A stretch of DNA of 64,000 bases from Galdieria partita (lineage: Eukaryota > Rhodophyta > Bangiophyceae > Galdieriales > Galdieriaceae). The notes under the pieces were generated by a model. That model ran no database searches and had not been told where the DNA came from. It worked only from the letters and a program-made list of their open reading frames with translations. The DNA lies in the NCBI GenBank assembly GCA_025991245.1, contig BQMJ01000056.1:62001-126000 (forward strand), written 5' to 3'. The translations under genes and the position numbers were made by a program. This document shows, in pieces, positions 51,718 through 62,797 of the stretch. Positions within the stretch are counted from its first letter, which is position 1. Each line of letters starts with the position of its first letter.

Positions 51718-52674
51718 TCACACAACGTCTTGTAAACTCTTCCAGTATTCTTCATATTGTTGCAGCTGAAGAATAAAACTCCCAAGCGGTTGTACATCAC
51801 TCTTTCGAGCAACAAGAAACTTCCATGCTTCTTCAAAGGTATTTCCAAGATAAATCAAATATGCCAACACTATCGCTGCAGAGCGTGAAACACCAGCATA
51901 ACAATGAACTAAGACTTTTCCTGAAAATTTTGCCTTTTCAATAAATGCAATGGCTTCTTCTAAAAAGGGATGCAAATCTTGTGTTTCCAAGTCGCGTATC
52001 ATTAATTGCTTATATTCATAGACACCGGGAAAATGCGCCACCAACTCTTCACCTACAATCAATATATGTGTAATTCCTAGCAAGTCCAAAGCATCCCTAT
52101 CACTGGCATTCCGCTCGTTTCCTAAATAAACGAATGAAAATATCTTACAAGGAAACGATTCCTGAAACACGCTGCAACAAAACAAAGGAACCAGTGCTTG
52201 TGTCTGCTTGGAAGACTCTATAACTTTGCAGCTAACAATATGCCTCGGATACAAGCTACTGAAAAGGGAAAATCCTCCATGTAACACAAAGAAACAACAG
52301 TCCCGAAGTTTCTGTTGCTGACATCGGCTATGTAACTTCCAAATGGGATTCCACTGGGTAACTTCTGTTGAAGAATGGTCATACAAAACAATATGACAAA
52401 CCTGTTTCTTCTTCAACCTTTCATCAACCAGTTTGGAAAGTTTTCTTAGGCAGTTATGGAGGTATAACTCGGAAAGTTGAACATTCAGAAGTTTCTTTTT
52501 CTTCAAAGGAAGGTTGCGAGACCCCTTGATATGACCCAGACTGTACATTTGAGAACAACGCAAGTCAACAATAAGCCATTGGTCTAAATACTGCACAAAG
52601 ACCTTTGGAGGCAACGACCCTTGGAAAGCCTCCAAGAAGGTTATCGTCAAAGGGCCATGGAGAGAACCCTCCAT
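51718..52674 (-). CDS. Dual-specificity phosphatase with N-terminal rhodanese domain (MKP-like)
   Basis: Single exon, 318 residues, starting at ATG (MEGSLHG) rather than the upstream TTG. Residues ~25-130 look like a rhodanese fold (VDLRCSQMYSLGHIKGSRNLPL, with a basic LKKKKLL stretch like a MAPK-docking site). Residues ~165-305 are a DSP catalytic domain: VYLGNERNASDRDALDLLGITHIL, the general-acid Asp region IRDLETQDL and the active site VHCYAGVSRSA. Rhodanese plus DSP is the MAP-kinase-phosphatase architecture, which dephosphorylates Thr and Tyr of MAP kinases. No Cys is visible at the rhodanese active position. Confidence 0.9.
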   Translation of the reverse strand: MEGSLHGPLTITFLEAFQGSLPPKVFVQYLDQWLIVDLRCSQMYSLGHIKGSRNLPLKKKKLLNVQLSELYLHNCLRKLSKLVDERLKKKQVCHIVLYDHSSTEVTQWNPIWKLHSRCQQQKLRDCCFFVLHGGFSLFSSLYPRHIVSCKVIESSKQTQALVPLFCCSVFQESFPCKIFSFVYLGNERNASDRDALDLLGITHILIVGEELVAHFPGVYEYKQLMIRDLETQDLHPFLEEAIAFIEKAKFSGKVLVHCYAGVSRSAAIVLAYLIYLGNTFEEAWKFLVARKSDVQPLGSFILQLQQYEEYWKSLQDVV

Positions 52675-52868
52675 AGCTTCAAAAGTAACCAATTATATAT
52701 TTTGTCAAACTAACACCCTTTGGGTTTGTGTAGAAGAACCAAAACATGGCGACAAACTTATCCAAAAGGAAGCTCTTTCCTAGGAATCAAACATCCGCGC
52801 TTTGACAACAGAAAATTTATTTTGAAATCCACATGAGAGAAATAACAAGCGTCATCTTTCCCAGGCAT

Positions 52869-53748
52869 TCATGATTGTCCCTGTGTGGCTGAAAGTTTCT
52901 TATCTGGCTTTATATTGGATAATAGTGCTTCGTAAGTTTCCGGAAGGTTCGACTGCGACTCTGTTTGTTTCCTACCTGCTACTTCGAAAGTTGCATTGAC
53001 AGTATTTTCCACTTGCAAACAAGCACAACATATTTGTGCTACATCTGCTCGAGAAACTCTCCAACTAATACGGTCACCTTGGTCAACCACTATCGACTTG
53101 GCTCCCTTGGCAGCTTCATTGATGAGGTGTCCTGGTCGAACGATAGTGTACGCCATTTCTGGATTTTTCTCATGAGTTTCTATGACACCGAGTTCTCCTT
53201 GTCTTTTCCAGTGCACTGTCAACACAACTCAGTAAATGAATACAAATATACAAGAAACTCACTTATTCGTCCAAAGGATGAGTTTAGAAACAAATATGGA
53301 AACGATGTACGATTTGTAACCATAGCTGAGCTCACTAAAACGAGACGTTTGACTTTGGCTTGTGCTGCTGCTTCAGCAACGCGAATGGCTCCCAGATAGT
53401 CGACCTGCTTCGGAGTGTTTTTGGAAGTACCTGGAAACCTCCAACCTGCTGATGCTGACGCACAGAAGAAAACAGCATAAGCATCTTTCAATACGCTGGA
53501 TAATACTGAATTTTCCAGTACATCAACATGTACAAAGTCCTGTACATATTAAACGACAAATTCTACTTGAGATAACTGCTTACCACTCTAGAAGGATTTT
53601 TTACTTTGTTCAGTAACAGCTCCCGAGCGACTTCAACCCTTCTACTTGCTGCCCGAACACGATAACCCTGGCTTTCCAAAGCTAGTACGCATTCCTTTCC
53701 AAGGGGACCTGTTGCACCTATTACTACAACCAGTCCTTTGTCTGACAT
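52869..53748 (-). CDS. Atypical SDR / NmrA-like NAD(P)-binding protein
   Basis: Three exons on the minus strand, 53748..53584, 53539..53263 and 53215..52869; 262 residues. The N-terminus is a Rossmann nucleotide-binding motif (VVVIGATGPLGKE) followed by VRAASRR, whose Arg pair suggests NADP(H). VDYLGAIRVAEAAAQAKVKRLVLVSSAM and YTIVRPGHLINE fit the 'atypical SDR a5/NmrA' group found in plastids and cyanobacteria (for example Tic62-like). The Tyr-x3-Lys catalytic pair is not obvious, so it may be a sensor or a reductase of unknown substrate. There is no evident transit peptide. It diverges from the ORC4 gene. Confidence 0.83.
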
Positions 53749-53887
53749 AATGTTCTCAAAATGTTGTCGTCATCTCATGTGGGCTCAAAATGTTCTTCAT
53801 TTCTTCTATACACGCACCCTCAGAAATCAATCAGAAAAATTGGCGCCCAATTTAGATTTCCGAAAGTATGATTTTGAGTCTTCCTAT

Positions 53888-55850
53888 ATGCAGTTGCGAA
53901 GTAGACGACGTGAACCACATAAAGTTGAAAAACCAAACCAGCGAAAAAAGGCAAAACATTCACTTACAGTACAACAGACTTCAGAAAATGATCTAGAGTC
54001 TGTAGCAGGTAGTTCTGCTTCACTGGACCAAAAGCAATGCACACAGCTCCAACAGCAAGTAAAGGAGTATTTGTTCAATAAGCTGTATCAGATAAAATTA
54101 GCGTCTTGGGAGAATCAGGTAATCTTTACTTTTCTGTAGAGGCATCAGGATAAATGTTTGTAGGATTTCTCGAGTATATCTAAAACAATTGAAACGTTGC
54201 TCCGAAATCCTGCTCCACAAGGCGAGTCTGTGATTCTTATTGGCCCTGCAGGATCCGGGAAGAAGATGTTAGTAGAGGAAACCGTGCGAAAGGTGCAAAT
54301 AGATACATCAATACAACAATTGAAAGTGATTCGTTTGCACGGTGCAATTCACGCTCAAGGTGAAAGACCAATGAAAGAAACTCATTTTCAACTCAAACAG
54401 AGCCTACCAGACAAAGTAAGATATCTCTGGAACTTTATTAAAGATAAGATATGACCGGATATATAGAAAGCTAAGGAGTCGATATCACAGGATGACCTCC
54501 TGGAATTTACTTGTACAAACTCTTTGACCACCTATTTATTCTTGCTGTACGACTTTGAATACTTTATCAGAGAAAAAAATCAATCATTTATATACCGCAT
54601 TTTTGAATCTTTACAGGTACGAAAAGAATTACTCTACGTTTGATAGTAAAATGAATTTCTCCTAGAGAAACACTGTACGCGGTGTTATTCTTGCCACCTC
54701 ACAGCAGCATGATATTGTAAGCTCATTCCATTGTATTTATGCTCACCTACTTATGCAATCTCAAGGTGGACTCCCTGGAAAAGAGAATCAAATCTCGATT
54801 TTCACATCGTATATACTACATGCCCGTCCTCAAAGATGCCGGACAACTCCTTACGATTCTTGAGTCGCTACTCTGCATCGACTGTGATGCACCTTCGTCT
54901 ATACAGTAAGAACACATCTCAGCTGCTTCGAATATTCACTTTAACTATTTTGTACATTTTTAGAGCTGTGAAACAAGAATTCAATCGACATATATCCGAA
55001 TCCGTTCGTGATACCCAATGGAATCATATCCTCGAGGACTTTTTGAGGATGACTCCAAATGTTTCATCCTTTCTCAGTGTAAGTCTATTTCTTCACACTG
55101 GCAATTTGGAAAATTAAGCACACAAATAGCTCGCTTTCTACATAATAACCAATCTATCACTGGACGCCTGTGGAGTTCCTCATCTTGATCTTGGTATGTG
55201 TTTGCTAATTTCTTATTTAATCACTTACATTTGAGGTTAGATACTATACGGCATGGTAGCTGCCTACTTAGACAGAGTGTTGGCAGGATGCAGATGCTCA
55301 AGAATCTTTCTGTGTTGGAAGTTGGACTATTATCTTCTCTTTGTCGTCTAACATGTCGTAGCTCGGAAAAGAATGAAAAAGAACATGGAAGCTTGAAGCT
55401 TGTGGCCTTTTCGTTTGAAAGAATTTATCAAGAATATATTATGCAGGAATTTACTTCTGGTGAGTTATCAGCAGAACAATACTTGAATTGCTTAGTTGAT
55501 GCCTTACCAGATTCTACTCCGGTAACTTCTGACTCTTACAAACGGCCAATAGCTTGGAAAGCATTCAGTCGTAAGGAAAAGCAGAAAGCCCATCCACTTA
55601 AGTTAACAACCTTGTCACAGGTCTCTTGGATCTGCAGCTAATACGATTTCAAGAACGAAGTATCGAAGGTCGAAATGCCATGGAACTTCATCCTGTTATC
55701 TTAGTAATATCTCCTGACGAACTAAGCCAAGTTCTTAAGTAAGTAGCGAGAACTCAAGTAACTCTATTTATTTCTTATAATTTCCACAGAGAACATCCAT
55801 ATATATCTATTGCAATGCAAAGATGGGACAAGAGTAGAAAGACACTTTGA
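53888..55850 (+). CDS. ORC4: Origin recognition complex subunit 4
   Basis: Ten exons: 53888..54118, 54164..54415, 54467..54616, 54666..54716, 54766..54905, 54964..55078, 55130..55193, 55241..55570, 55621..55738, 55790..55850; 503 residues. ORC4 is an AAA+ subunit of the complex that loads MCM helicases. Recognised blocks: Walker A region GPAGSGKKML, KVIRLHGAIH, the Walker B region TYLFLLYDFEYF, VRGVILATSQ, SLEKRIKSRFSHR, MLKNLSVLEVGLL, and the winged-helix segment KRPIAWKAFS-RLLDLQLIRFQ spanning an intron. A 47-bp intron (55194..55240) is the least certain join. The frame is open upstream to ATG 53750, one base from the divergent SDR start; 53888 is preferred but not proven. Confidence 0.85.
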
Positions 55851-56143
55851 GGAAACTGGAATACTTATTCTTGTTGTTGCATTATAAAGCAGCACAAAAC
55901 TTGCCAACTCTGCTATCTCAAACGAGATTCCCATGGAGAGCTAAACTCATTTGTGGTTAATGAGCCCAAATGACGTTTCATTCTATCCCTCAATTTGTGA
56001 ATAGCTTTGTCAATAATTTGCTGTCCTGTTTGGTTTTGAGGCTCTTGTTTTCTTTTAAAGTATCCATTGTTTTTGTGTAACGCAGGAGTATTACGCAGAT
56101 ACTATCCTGCATGTGCAAAGCTCTCGGATAATTTTTAGTATTC

Positions 56144-56912
56144 ATGGAGGAAGATTCTCGCAACAGTAACGTGTTTTTCCGACTTGACGGAAATAAGTTT
56201 AGAAGAGTTGCTTTGTTGGGTGCCAAAGGAGTCGGTGTGTCTTGTTCTTTTTTATTTTACTCGAGTTTGAAAGAACTTTTATTTAGGAAAATCCTCTATT
56301 GTTACTCGCTTTGCAGAAGACACCTTTTTAGAGTCTTATCTTCCTACAATAGAAGTATTTGACCCTAGTTTTTCTGTTTTACGTCTTATTGCTCTTTGTT
56401 TTCACTAGGATTCCTATCATGCCACTTGTAAACACAGAAACGAGACCTACAACTTGGAGATACTGGATACGGTAGGTTAGTCTTTATTTTGCATAAACTT
56501 GAGCTTACTTGTTGAACAGGGAGGACAGGACGAGTACTCATATTTAGGAACACAGCTTACTATTGGCGTAGATGGATATGTATTTGTTTATTCCATTTGT
56601 GATGGTGGTTCGTTTGACATGATCCCGGTTGCGCATAGACTATTATCAGAGGCATTGGGAACGGAGAAAGTTCCTAAAATATTAGTTGGTAACTTTTTGG
56701 ATGCTGCCGACAAGCGAGAGGTATCATCAGAGGAAGGAAAGAATTTGGCAGAGAAACTGAATTGTCCATTTGTGGAGTGTTCAGCGAAATCGGGCCAGAA
56801 CATTTCAAAAGTTTTTACTTTATTATTAGCTGAAGTGGAGGGAATGTACTTTCAACGGAATTCTATGGAAGTACCTACAAGCTCGAATTCCACACGATGT
56901 AGTATTATTTGA
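56144..56912 (+). CDS. Rheb-like Ras-family small GTPase
   Basis: Four exons, 56144..56234, 56287..56354, 56409..56471 and 56520..56912; 204 residues. Ras-fold motifs: P-loop GAKGVGKSS, switch I YLPTIED, switch II DTGGQDEY, the G4 position GNFLDAAD (NKxD replaced by NFLD), the G5 SAK in CSAKSGQN, and a C-terminal CaaX box CSII for prenylation. DTxGQDEYS, LTIGVDGYVFVYSI and VSSEEGKNLAE resemble Rheb more than Ras, Rap or Rab. Rheb activates TOR kinase at lysosome or vacuole membranes. The change in G4 could weaken guanine specificity. Another Ras-like subfamily is possible; the prenylated C-terminus excludes Rab. Confidence 0.85.
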
Positions 56913-57221
56913 AAAGTTTAGCATTTAGCTTTCTGTTTGGTGTAGTGTTAGTTTTCATTGTGTTGTGTAGTTTGAGGAAATTTTCAGCCAACTAAAGACA
57001 AGTGATTTGTTTTATTTTCTATTTTAGAGACATTTGAATTAAGATTGTAACTTTTATCGAATAGTGTCGTCCACTCATGGACAATTATGTTAGAGACCTT
57101 TGAAGAATCATGTTATCCACTGACACATCATTTTTTATAAAGCACGCACTCTTCGAGTCATTAACAAGAAACAATGAATATTGAGTTTTCTTTTGGATGG
57201 TATCCACACAATTTCGAATGT
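56913..57221. other. Convergent 3' gap
   Basis: 309 AT-rich bases between the stop codons of the GTPase and the RPS15 gene. No gene recognised. Confidence 0.5.
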
Positions 57222-57792
<571 letters not shown>

Positions 57793-57935
57793 ATCTACTT
57801 TCGTTGAATCGACGTCGTCCAAACCCCCACAACACACACACACCCCAATGGGTAATCAACAGAATGATCCACGCTCGCAAATGCCCTTTATTTCACAAAG
57901 TTCAACAAATCACACAATATTTTCTACTATTGCAA

Positions 57936-59345
57936 TCAAGCTGAAGAATCACTTTCAGATTCAGCATTCTCAAGCCATTCAACCAACGCAAAAGCATTGG
58001 TCCTAGCAAGCTTTCCTCCCTTGGTTTTGCTTTCTGTATAATACCACTTCAGTATGATATCTTCTTCTACCACATCTTCATCATAAAACACTTTCAAAAT
58101 AACTGCAACAGGAATCTTGGAAGCTTCTTCACATAATACTTCCATGTAGTTACATATCTTCCACTGAATTTCAATTGGAATTTGAGAATAGCCTCCGGAC
58201 GCTGCCAATGCACGAATAACTCCTGCAATCATTTGAACCTTGCTGTCTAGTCCTTTTCTTTTTATATCCTCGCTTCTTATTAAACAATGTAAGACTTGCT
58301 CTGTTTGATCCATTACCGAGTTTTCATTCAATGGAAACCATTCCAATACTTTTTCTGCTATTGCTGGTACGCTATGGTTTGAGCTAAACTCACGTAACGA
58401 CGATATCACATCTTCTTTCCTATCGTTCTCGATAGAAACAGTATCTTTCTTCTTCTTGGTTTCAGTCAAACCTTCCAACACTTTTGCTGCTGCTGCGGCT
58501 TCCGCCTGTCTTGCTTTCATTGCTTCTCTAGATGTGTCAGCAGACCATTGTAAATGATCATCTCCTTCATCCTTTCCTGGCTTGGAATACTTTGGTGATT
58601 CACTCGAGCTGATGACGAGATTCTTTGCGGCATTCTCTGCCAATTCATCAAGATTCGCATTGCCCAATCCTCCTGGAGGCAACACATTTTTCTCATTACC
58701 GTCGTCTTCCACATCATTCTCTTCAATATCCTCTTCATTGCTGTCTTGGCTTGAAGTTTGGTTGCTCTTGGAAGTTTTCTTGGATTGTGCATCTTCTTCT
58801 ACTTTCTTCCTACGTGAAGTTGTGGCACCTTTCTTCACTCCTTCGACTTCCTCTTTCTTCTTTTTCTCTTTCTTTGCCTCTTTCTTCGAAGTGCTCCTTC
58901 CTTCAGGAGGATGATTTTGGATGTAAGTACAAAGTTTATGTGTCATATTCACAAGTTCACTGTGACCACATGCCGCACAAACTTGTTTAATGTTCCCTTT
59001 CCTATCTACCTGCAAATCCGTTTCAGGAAGATTACAATTAGCACAGAGTACAAACATCTTGATGAACTTTTGTAAAACCTCCATCAACACCTGTTGTTCG
59101 TGTGCTCCATTGACTATAAAGACGTCTGATTTTTCTTCTATTTTTGTCTGTGCGCCAAGTTCGCAACCGAAGAACTTGCAGACGTAGCTTGGAGGGCGAT
59201 GCAAGGCTTTTGCTACTTGACTGCAGTTTACGATTCGGGTTTTTATACCATTACCACGACCTTCAACTTTGGCCACGATACGGGGCATTTTGTAGCGGTT
59301 AAAGAGGTCATCTCCTCCAGTAATATTTGTAATATCACTTGCCAT
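57936..59345 (-). CDS. Translation initiation factor eIF5
   Basis: Single exon, 469 residues, from ATG at MASDITNI (the longer frame starts with a non-ATG codon). The N-terminal eIF2-GAP domain (1-145) includes FNRYKMPRI with the arginine finger, GNGIKTRI and a CxxC...CxxC zinc finger (CANCNLPETDL, CAACGHSE). A long charged linker of Lys/Glu and Ser/Asp runs at ~170-300. The C-terminal W2/HEAT domain ends FALVEWLENAESESDSS, the aromatic-acidic box that binds eIF2beta and eIF3c. eIF5 stimulates GTP hydrolysis by eIF2 once the start codon is found. Its stop is 143 bases upstream of the RPS15 start on the same strand. Confidence 0.96.
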   Translation of the reverse strand: MASDITNITGGDDLFNRYKMPRIVAKVEGRGNGIKTRIVNCSQVAKALHRPPSYVCKFFGCELGAQTKIEEKSDVFIVNGAHEQQVLMEVLQKFIKMFVLCANCNLPETDLQVDRKGNIKQVCAACGHSELVNMTHKLCTYIQNHPPEGRSTSKKEAKKEKKKKEEVEGVKKGATTSRRKKVEEDAQSKKTSKSNQTSSQDSNEEDIEENDVEDDGNEKNVLPPGGLGNANLDELAENAAKNLVISSSESPKYSKPGKDEGDDHLQWSADTSREAMKARQAEAAAAAKVLEGLTETKKKKDTVSIENDRKEDVISSLREFSSNHSVPAIAEKVLEWFPLNENSVMDQTEQVLHCLIRSEDIKRKGLDSKVQMIAGVIRALAASGGYSQIPIEIQWKICNYMEVLCEEASKIPVAVILKVFYDEDVVEEDIILKWYYTESKTKGGKLARTNAFALVEWLENAESESDSSA

Positions 59346-59906
59346 ATTGTTGGTACCCTGCTCAAGACACCAAAGATGGTAACTAACTTGGAACAACGAG
59401 GGAAACTAAACACCAGCAACTCTAAACACTTGACTTGTGCTTCCAGTATTTGTTCGATGGAATACTACCGGAACCGAAACGAAACCAACTAGCTATGCGT
59501 TGCAGACTATTCGAACCTACTGTACCTCTACCTTCTAGAAAACTCTGCCAGTGATTTTGAAAAAAGAACGACATGCAAACTTCTTCTGCCCTTACAACTC
59601 GGTGAACTTTTCGGTAGTGAAAATACAGGTGGCGCCTTACTTTTCGGCCGCGAGAAACCCAAAAATCAACAATGGAATGAATCGTTTGCTATTTGTATAT
59701 TTCAATAGGATCATCAACGGATATCAAGCCTTGAAGTCCATAATATCTTTATGAATAGGGTTATTCATATATGTGCCTATTATTACTTTATCAAAACTAT
59801 CACTAGAAATGAATAAACCCTCAAATAAGAAAAATGCCATTGCATTCTAATTTTTTTTTTATTTTCCTGTTGGTCGTTACAAATATTGCTGTTTGCGACT
59901 TTTTCT
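59346..59906. other. Divergent promoter region between eIF5 and the DMT transporter
   Basis: 561 bases. Near 59635-59655 it is GC-richer than its surroundings. A 67-codon frame at 59551..59754 starts with a non-ATG codon and matches nothing. I see no gene here. A short T-tract precedes the transporter start. Confidence 0.4.
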
Positions 59907-60911
59907 ATGGCCGTTGGCAACGCTTTTCTTTCCTATTTTTCCACTATTTATTATATATCAGTGGCTTTTTTGCTCAATGTAACCAACAGTTTAGTCTTTC
60001 GGGGTGGTTTTCGGCTACCTTGTTTACTCATCGTTGGTCAACTAAGTCTATTTACTTTGCTGTATTTCTTGAGCATTCTCTTTGGTTTCATTCATAATAG
60101 AAAGAAGTATTTGTTTATGACAAATAGATTGCTATTATTGATGCTATTCTTTTTTTCTATGAACTTGGCAAATATGACTGCCTTGGCAACTCTTGACGAT
60201 ATTGTGATATTTATTGGTGTGAGAAGGACTTTATGTTTATTTGTTCTGATTCTAGAATGGTCATTTCAAAAGAAGAAGCCAACATCTTTGGTTTTCTTTT
60301 CTGTGCTTTGTATCACCCTTGGAGCACTTTGGTCTTTGTTGTTTCGTTCCAAGCCGTTCAATTTTGATGGCTTGTTGCTTGTTATTTTCGGTAACCTGTG
60401 CAATGCCTTTTACTTGATATGGATTCCTTTTGCTTCAGAGAATGGAGTACATGGTACTGTTGCACTCACTGTATCCTTATCTTGTTGGAGTTTGCCTCTG
60501 ATGATCGTCATAGCCTTTATTCAAGGAGAAGTTTCCCGTTTGAGAGTATTTATGCAAAATGAGACAGTTGGCACGTTTTGGACTGCTTTTGGTTTCTCGT
60601 CCGTATTGGGATGTTTTATATCCCATGCAACTTATATGAACTCTATTCATAACTCTCCTTTGACGCATTCCATATCGGGTCATATCAAGGACATTCTTAT
60701 CATCATTATTGGAAGTTGGTTAGGTATCGGAAGTTTACCATCAACGAGAGAGGAACAAATGGGACTTGCATTGAATATTTTGGGTGGCTTTCTTTATGTT
60801 TATGCCAAATATAAGGAAACCTCGAGAAAAGCTATCATGACAAGTGGAGTCAACGCAGCAACACCCACATCCGACAAGTGTACTATGGAAATCAAACATA
60901 CGCCTCTGTAA
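59907..60911 (+). CDS. DMT-superfamily (nucleotide-sugar / triose-phosphate type) transporter
   Basis: Single exon, 334 residues, from ATG 59907; the ORF is open upstream but without an ATG. About ten hydrophobic helices are visible. VGQLSLF in helix 2, DDIVIFIGVRRTLCLFV in helix 4 and LGCFISHATYMNSIHNSPLTHSISGHIKDIL in helices 8-9 follow the nucleotide-sugar/GONST and TPT order; the last block is the usual 'NSPLTxSxxGxxK' signature. Such proteins exchange nucleotide sugars for UMP or GMP across the Golgi membrane. Which sugar is carried cannot be told, and a plastid phosphate translocator is less likely because there is no transit peptide. The stop is 11 bases from the convergent phosphoribosyltransferase stop. 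Confidence 0.83.
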   Translation: MAVGNAFLSYFSTIYYISVAFLLNVTNSLVFRGGFRLPCLLIVGQLSLFTLLYFLSILFGFIHNRKKYLFMTNRLLLLMLFFFSMNLANMTALATLDDIVIFIGVRRTLCLFVLILEWSFQKKKPTSLVFFSVLCITLGALWSLLFRSKPFNFDGLLLVIFGNLCNAFYLIWIPFASENGVHGTVALTVSLSCWSLPLMIVIAFIQGEVSRLRVFMQNETVGTFWTAFGFSSVLGCFISHATYMNSIHNSPLTHSISGHIKDILIIIIGSWLGIGSLPSTREEQMGLALNILGGFLYVYAKYKETSRKAIMTSGVNAATPTSDKCTMEIKHTPL

Positions 60912-60922
60912 CTTGCTCATTT

Positions 60923-61916
60923 TCATCTTTTGAATGAACGAATGAGTTGCACCATTTCCTCTTCTCTTTCATCATACCAGTTTTCATAAGCTGCAGCCAC
61001 TGCAAAACTCGGTCCATGTCGAATATTTGCACAATAGACAACATCAGCTATTTTGGCTATTTTCAAAACAACATCATAGGAACCAGTGGGTACAACTACC
61101 ACAATAGTTTTTGCTCCCATTTTGCGAAACTCTTCTATAGCCAAAGTCATCGTCCATCCAGAAGCCAAACCATCATCCACCAATATCACAGCACTGTTTT
61201 CCTCTCCAGTAGGTATCGTAGGTGCACCTCCAAAGGCTTTTGTTCTACGATTCACTTTGATAATAGCTTCTTCCATCTGCTTCTGTAATCGTTCTTTAGA
61301 TAACCCAACGGAATGAAGAAATGGTTCATTCCACCTGACCGTTTGTCGAAAACTAACAGCACCACAGCCAACTTCGGTATTCCACGGCAATAAAATTTTG
61401 CTTACAACAGCAACTTGTAGCGGTAGCTTGAGCTGTGTTGCTATAGTTGCTGCCACAGGAATCCCACCTGAGGGAATACCATACACCACTGCATCCAATT
61501 GCACACCGTCACTGGTTGGCAACGCTGCTACTTTCCAATCTTGTCGCAACCATTGCGCCAAAATATTCCCTGCTTCAATTCGATCATAAAAAACTTTTTG
61601 CCTATCTGTCAAGGAATCCACTGAGAAAACATTGGAGGCTATCCTTTCTTCCGTCTTCTTTGGACTGACAGACTCCATTGCTGGCTCCCAAGTCGTTCCG
61701 AAGCAAGATAATAAACGAACAAGCTTGTTTCTGGTTCTTTCAAAAGGACTGCTTTTTCGTAAGCTGGAAATATACAACCTATGAAAAAAGATAGGAGTAC
61801 TTGTCTTTGGTTTGACCTGGTGCATACCTTTTGGAAAGGTTGTCTGGTTTTGTACTGTCAGTGATAACACCGTCACTTGTTGTGTCTCGTAGTTGCAAGG
61901 AAGTTAATGAAGACAT
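60923..61916 (-). CDS. Phosphoribosyltransferase-domain protein (predicted hydrolase/PRTase, COG1926-like)
   Basis: Two exons on the minus strand, 61916..61828 and 61778..60923, with a 49-bp intron; 314 residues. The type I PRTase fold shows VVYGIPSGGIPVAATIA, VVSKILLPWNTEVGCGAVS, and the PRPP-binding loop VILVDDGLASGWTM followed by IVVVVPTGSYD. In bacteria such stand-alone domains have no assigned substrate. An alternative start (ATG 61825) lies within the intron and is in the same frame, giving a basic, Phe/Arg-rich leader (MHQVKPKTSTPIFFHRLY) that resembles an organelle presequence. The spliced form starts with an acidic/Ser-rich leader instead. Which form is used is unknown. Confidence 0.8.
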
Positions 61917-61948
61917 AAACAAGTGGATACTCTTTTTAACACAAAAGT

Positions 61949-62182
61949 ATGACTGCACAATGCGGCACTTGTTACCAAGCTTCTAGAAATGCCATCATTT
62001 CATGCCCTCTTGAGAACCCTCGAGAAGAAGAAATGATACGAGGAAGCTTCAACGAATCTTTCAAAAGTAGGTTGGATGATAAGAGATCCAAATATTACAC
62101 GAAGAGGTGTTGTAGAAAGAGACAATGGAGAATCCAAAAATATCCATACATGGAGACAACCAGTCTACTTGCAGACATATGA
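61949..62182 (+). CDS. Possible small ORF, unassigned
   Basis: An ATG-started frame of 77 codons in the gap between the phosphoribosyltransferase start and ribosomal P2. It has CGTCYQ and RCCRKR segments but no family I recognise. A second frame at 62076..62261 overlaps it, so neither is convincing. It could be a 5' UTR exon of the P2 gene, an upstream ORF or chance. No other element is evident in this 375-base gap. Confidence 0.2.
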   Translation: MTAQCGTCYQASRNAIISCPLENPREEEMIRGSFNESFKSRLDDKRSKYYTKRCCRKRQWRIQKYPYMETTSLLADI

Positions 62183-62291
62183 CCATTCAAAAGTCGAAGT
62201 CGGCATTTTCGATGGAATCGTTCATTTGTGGGTCTTTTTTTGGCGTCGTCGCCCGTTTTGATTCTTTTGGCAGGAGACAAGAGTTGGAACG

Positions 62292-62642
62292 ATGAAGTAC
62301 TTGGCAGCTTATTTCCTAGCGCAGTTGGGAAGTAAACATGGAAAACCTACTGCAGACGATGTCAAAAAAATATTGACTTCCGTAGGTATCGAAGTGGAAG
62401 AAGATCGGGTTACGCAAGTCGTGGAAGCTTTGAACGGGAACGATTTGAACGAGTTGATTGAGCAAGGTTTACAGAAAATGACAACTGTGCCCTCCGGTGC
62501 AACAGCAGCAGTAGCAGCTGCAGTAGGAGCAGCTCCAGCAGCTGCAGCAGGAGGAGAAAGTAAAGAAAGTGCCAAGGCAGCTGAAAAAGAGGAAGCAGCA
62601 GAAGAAAGTGACGAGGACTTGGGCTTTGGTTTATTCGATTAA
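62292..62642 (+). CDS. 60S acidic ribosomal protein P2
   Basis: Single exon, 116 residues. The N-terminal helical dimerisation domain starts [13 protein letters not shown] and contains [17 protein letters not shown], typical of P2 rather than P1. An Ala/Gly hinge ([17 protein letters not shown]) and an acidic linker lead to the conserved C-terminal [11 protein letters not shown] that recruits elongation factors to the ribosomal stalk. Length fits the family. Confidence 0.97.
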   Translation: MKYLAAYFLAQLGSKHGKPTADDVKKILTSVGIEVEEDRVTQVVEALNGNDLNELIEQGLQKMTTVPSGATAAVAAAVGAAPAAAAGGESKESAKAAEKEEAAEESDEDLGFGLFD

Positions 62643-62797
62643 AGTTTGCATACGAATCTTTCACAAGTACTGCAACTGTGTCTTTTTGTGGAATAAGCTC
62701 TTTTCTCATCTCTTTTTTGTCGCAATATACGACATGTCGAGTCACCAGATATAAATATCTTCCTTACTGTGTTGAGCACTTGGACAACTTTCATGAA

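Noticed and set aside
55560-55630. Frameshift in ORC4
   Set aside because: A 50-bp intron (55571-55620) with GTAAGG donor and ACAG acceptor joins the two frames at the conserved winged-helix segment.
58582-58914. 110-codon plus-strand ORF rich in Ser and Phe
   Set aside because: Antisense of the charged Lys/Glu linker of eIF5.
59480-59580. tRNA-like B box (GGTTCGAATAG) on the minus strand
   Set aside because: No matching A box or acceptor stem could be found around it.
59551-59754. 67-codon ORF between eIF5 and the transporter
   Set aside because: Starts with a non-ATG codon, no motif, and lies in a promoter region.
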